Shown: positions 62,129-64,000 of the stretch, one piece after another | Position numbering within the stretch: the stretch's first letter is position 1 | Layout of the letters: every line of letters starts with the position of its first letter | Source: JAIVJG01 sp964236735 | Lineage (GTDB): Bacteria; Acidobacteriota; Blastocatellia; Pyrinomonadales; Pyrinomonadaceae | NCBI GenBank assembly: GCA_964236735.1 | Contig: CAXSFM010000011.1 | Location: 107,138-171,137 of the forward strand | DNA: 64,000 nucleotides | Direction of reading: 5' to 3' | Program-made: the position numbers and the translations under genes | The notes under the pieces: model-generated | The model's input: only the letters and a program-made list of their open reading frames with translations | The model's database searches: none | Told to the model about the DNA's origin: nothing

Positions 62129-63283
62129 TTAATTCGTCGCGGCGAAGTAGCCGATGCCCTGCTCGAATTTGTCGCGCCCGACGAGACCCTGCGCGAACAA
62201 GCGGCGCGCGATGGCGCGTTCGTGGTCGCTCAACTGTTTGGCCGCGACGATTGGCTTATCGCGCGTGGCAGTTGAGATTTTCTTGAGGACAGACTGCGCG
62301 CGCTCGCCCTCGGTCGAACCCTTCTCCCACTGCTTAATGTTTGGAGGGGCAGCTGCCTTCTTCGCAGGGCGTGCCGGGGCACTGATTGACTGCGCGGGAG
62401 CGGCGGGAAGTTTCACTTTGAAGATCGGCTGCGGCAATGATTTTCCGCCGCGCGACATGATTTTCTTGACCGTGGCATCCGCCGGCAGATTCACCGGCTC
62501 GGTTAAGAATTCATCCTCGCCGAGTTCGATCCCTAATTTAAGTGCCTCCGCGATTTCAGTTTCGCGCGTCGAGGCTGCGGCATTTCGTTTGAGCGCATCC
62601 GCACCGCCGAGGGCTTCGCGGGCGGCTTTGGATTTGCGCGCTGGTTTCTGTGTCGCGAGGCGAGCCTCGCGGGCTTTCTTTTCGGCTTCTGCTGAAAGTT
62701 TTTTCTTGGTCATGATCTGCTCCTGTTGATTGTTCGCGTTTAAGTTGGACGCGAATGTTGAGTTGCGGTTGATAAGTGGCGACGCCGTCGGTGCCGGCAT
62801 TTGAAGATGAGCACTCGTACTGTTCGCCGTGAATTGAATTGCGAAGTTTCTGTCATGGCGTCCGCGACTGAATCTTTTGCAGCACGCGCCGCAAGCGATG
62901 AGTCTTTTCGGGAGACGCATTCTTTGTATTGTGCGATGACAATTCGGACATGTGCCCGTGTATTTCATTTGAGCGATGACGGTGTTGGATTCATCATAAC
63001 AACGCCTGCCCGTGCATCCGATCTCGCGCGCCTTGCGCTGCCATGTGTAATCGTGTCCATGATTCGGCCCGACGAGCGCGTGCGCGATTTCATGAAGGAT
63101 GGTGTCCTCGACCCGCTCGACTTCATTGATCTGAACAAGAGCGCGCGAGAGCGAGATCGTGCTTGTCCTGAAATTGCAACAACCGAAGCGGCGAAGTGAT
63201 TTGTCGAGCTTGATTTTCCAGTCGGTGAGACCGTGCCGGCTCATCAATTCGCGCGTCGTGTTGATTGCTTCCGTGAGATTCAT
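62129..63283 (-). CDS. SprT-like zinc metallopeptidase with basic C-terminus
   Basis: A 384-residue protein. Residues 1-150 are a SprT-like domain: LHEIAHALVGPNHGHDYTWQ gives the HExxH zinc site and third His, and CPNCHR ... CGACCKR form a zinc ribbon (about 112-135). Residues about 190-384 are a Lys/Ala-rich, mostly disordered part with a helical end (LSDHERAIARRLFAQGLV). Inside it, an in-frame ATG at 62713 is preceded by CAGGAG 6 nt away, so a 194-residue product may also be made. SprT domains act in DNA-protein crosslink repair or as zinc chaperones. It lies in the accessory block, divergent from the XRE-type regulator. Confidence 0.8.
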   Translation of the reverse strand: MNLTEAINTTRELMSRHGLTDWKIKLDKSLRRFGCCNFRTSTISLSRALVQINEVERVEDTILHEIAHALVGPNHGHDYTWQRKAREIGCTGRRCYDESNTVIAQMKYTGTCPNCHRTIQRMRLPKRLIACGACCKRFSRGRHDRNFAIQFTANSTSAHLQMPAPTASPLINRNSTFASNLNANNQQEQIMTKKKLSAEAEKKAREARLATQKPARKSKAAREALGGADALKRNAAASTRETEIAEALKLGIELGEDEFLTEPVNLPADATVKKIMSRGGKSLPQPIFKVKLPAAPAQSISAPARPAKKAAAPPNIKQWEKGSTEGERAQSVLKKISTATRDKPIVAAKQLSDHERAIARRLFAQGLVGRDKFEQGIGYFAATN

Positions 63284-63329
63284 TTGTGACTGCTGCTCCC
63301 TTTTTTCAATGTCTTAACTGACATTCAAG

Positions 63330-63358
63330 ATTTTACAGAAGTGTAAAAGATTCGGCAA
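63330..63358 (-). promoter_or_regulatory. Promoter and operator of the SprT-like gene
   Basis: Minus-strand -35 TTGCCG (63353-63358) and -10 TAAAAT (63330-63335) are 17 nt apart. A perfect palindrome TTTTACA-gaag-TGTAAAA at 63331-63348 covers the -10 and spacer, so a repressor bound there would block the promoter. Confidence 0.55.
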
Positions 63359-63364
63359 CCATTA

Positions 63365-63404
63365 TTTTACGAAAGTGGACAATTTAATTTTACAGATGTA
63401 GATA
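63365..63404 (+). promoter_or_regulatory. Candidate promoter with repeated half-sites for XRE gene
   Basis: TTTTAC half-sites recur at 63365-63370 and 63388-63393, each followed by a G-rich partner. A weak promoter TGGACA (63376-63381) and TAGATA (63399-63404), 17 nt apart, overlaps them. The divergent gene's regulator may bind here. Confidence 0.35.
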
Positions 63405-63454
63405 CTTAATTTATTGCTTGTGTAAATCGTGTAGTTTCGTTTAGCATCACGGAC

Positions 63455-63730
63455 ATGATCATCTTTTATGTGCGAGAGATCGCACTATCAAAGGGCATCA
63501 GGAACGCGCATACGCTCGCTAAACTGGCTGGCGTCCCACCTAATCTGGCGATCCGAGTCTGGAATGATGACTTTCAGAGGATAGACAAAACTTCTCTCAA
63601 CAAATTATGCCGCGCGTTGAAGTGTCAGCCGGGCAAACTCATCAGCTATCTCCCCGATGAAGGCGACGCGGAAGAATCCTCCGCACCCGGCAAACGCTCT
63701 GACCCAACCAAGAAAACTTCACGCAAATAA
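63455..63730 (+). CDS. Small XRE/Cro-type DNA-binding regulator
   Basis: A 91-residue protein. Residues about 5-68 form a helix-turn-helix of the HTH_26 type: REIALSKGIRNAHTLAKLAG, NLAIRVWNDDFQRIDKTSLNKLCRALKCQPGKLISY. The C-terminus (about 70-91) is Ser/Lys/Pro-rich. It reads divergently from the SprT-like gene across a region with TTTTAC repeats, typical of an autoregulated repressor. The ligand or signal is unknown. Confidence 0.85.
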   Translation: MIIFYVREIALSKGIRNAHTLAKLAGVPPNLAIRVWNDDFQRIDKTSLNKLCRALKCQPGKLISYLPDEGDAEESSAPGKRSDPTKKTSRK

Positions 63731-63764
63731 ATTCATGGTCATTTGTATGACTAGGTGAGAGAAA

Positions 63765-63923
63765 ACGAAAGATTACGTCTGCACCGACTGCCTGCATGAG
63801 CAGGAATCATTCAGCAGGCCATGTGACAAATGCGGCTCACGCAAGTTGGAGTACAAGGCATTCAAACGGCAACAACTCGGTGAAAACTGGCGGATGCTGA
63901 TGGAGGCTGAAAAAGGAAGGTGA
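63765..63923 (+). CDS. Zinc-ribbon frame without a canonical start
   Basis: An in-frame stretch ending at a TGA at 63921. From the possible ACG codon at 63765 it encodes 52 residues, KDYVCTDCLHEQ ... PCDKCGSRKLEYKAF, with two CxxC pairs of a zinc ribbon. No ATG, GTG or TTG lies between the preceding in-frame TGA (63756) and the first cysteine. AGGTGAG lies 5 nt before the ACG. It may start at ACG, carry a frameshift, or be decaying. The final residues (ENWRMLMEAEKGR) are like those of small plasmid-type zinc proteins. Confidence 0.4.
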   Translation, partial: TKDYVCTDCLHEQESFSRPCDKCGSRKLEYKAFKRQQLGENWRMLMEAEKGR

Positions 63924-64000
63924 ATTAAATCTGCCCGTAAATATGATGGGGCTAGAGTAGTTAAGCACAATTTGAGAGGCGCTAAACTACTGAGATGGAA

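Noticed and set aside
1..64000. CRISPR arrays, rRNA, tRNA or insertion sequences
   Set aside because: No spaced direct repeats of the right size, no conserved RNA gene segments and no transposase seen by eye; a covariance-model scan was not possible here.

Overview
The window is 64 kb of a GC-rich bacterial chromosome with short intergenic gaps, many ATGA-type start/stop overlaps, purple-Shine-Dalgarno-like GGAGG sites and a few TTG and GTG starts. The gene mix points to Acidobacteriota, most likely the Blastocatellia/Pyrinomonadales side. The main clues are a sugar-dehydrogenase propeller fused to Calx-beta and DUF4214, a b6f-like menaquinol-cytochrome c reductase with a multihaem subunit beside an aa3/caa3-type oxidase operon, a BchH-like chelatase, and short GC-rich and GTGATGAGTGAT palindromes. 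This placement is inference; there is no rRNA or tRNA in the window to confirm it.

Layout. 1-3000: cut secretin-N-like protein, NTP_transf_5 protein, O-methyltransferase. 3083-6933: sigma-54 regulator and membrane histidine kinase (two-component pair) separated by a perfect 28-bp palindrome. 7032-11325: OmpA-like protein, DUF5670-like miniprotein, FG-GAP propeller coupled to an OmpR-type regulator. 11568-15341 (+): MsbA-like ABC exporter, then the conserved yicC-gmk-rpoZ trio. 15356-17515: HETTH protein and ETF-quinone oxidoreductase. 17764-20289: YyaL-type protein converging on an Asn-rich lipoprotein. 21147-25310: pdhA-pdhB-pdhC operon with promoter and terminator and no E3 gene. 25333-33969: EamA transporter, mutS coupled to a putative nuclease, M14 peptidase, small stress and membrane proteins, methyltransferase.

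34593-50253 (-) is one long respiratory operon. In transcription order it holds Rieske protein, split cytochrome b (b6f-like), a 1220-residue octahaem cytochrome c, a cupredoxin-like lipoprotein, haem O synthase (CtaB), COX II, COX I, two COX III, COX IV, small membrane and zinc-ribbon proteins, DUF420, and a HEAT/barrel-sandwich protein. The order suggests a quinol-to-oxygen chain in which the octahaem subunit and perhaps the copper lipoprotein carry electrons from the bc part to the CuA site.

50830-60540 (-) holds a chelatase operon: a ChlI-ChlD fusion, followed by a BchH-like large subunit cut in two. The gene for the C-terminal half lies upstream of, and overlaps, the gene for the N-terminal half, so the halves are in permuted order. 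No other bacteriochlorophyll or cobalamin gene is visible, so the metal is unknown. This is the most unusual structure in the window.

60941-64000 looks like an accessory block: small plasmid-type genes, a SprT-like zinc protein and a small XRE-type regulator reading divergently from an operator region with repeated TTTTAC half-sites.
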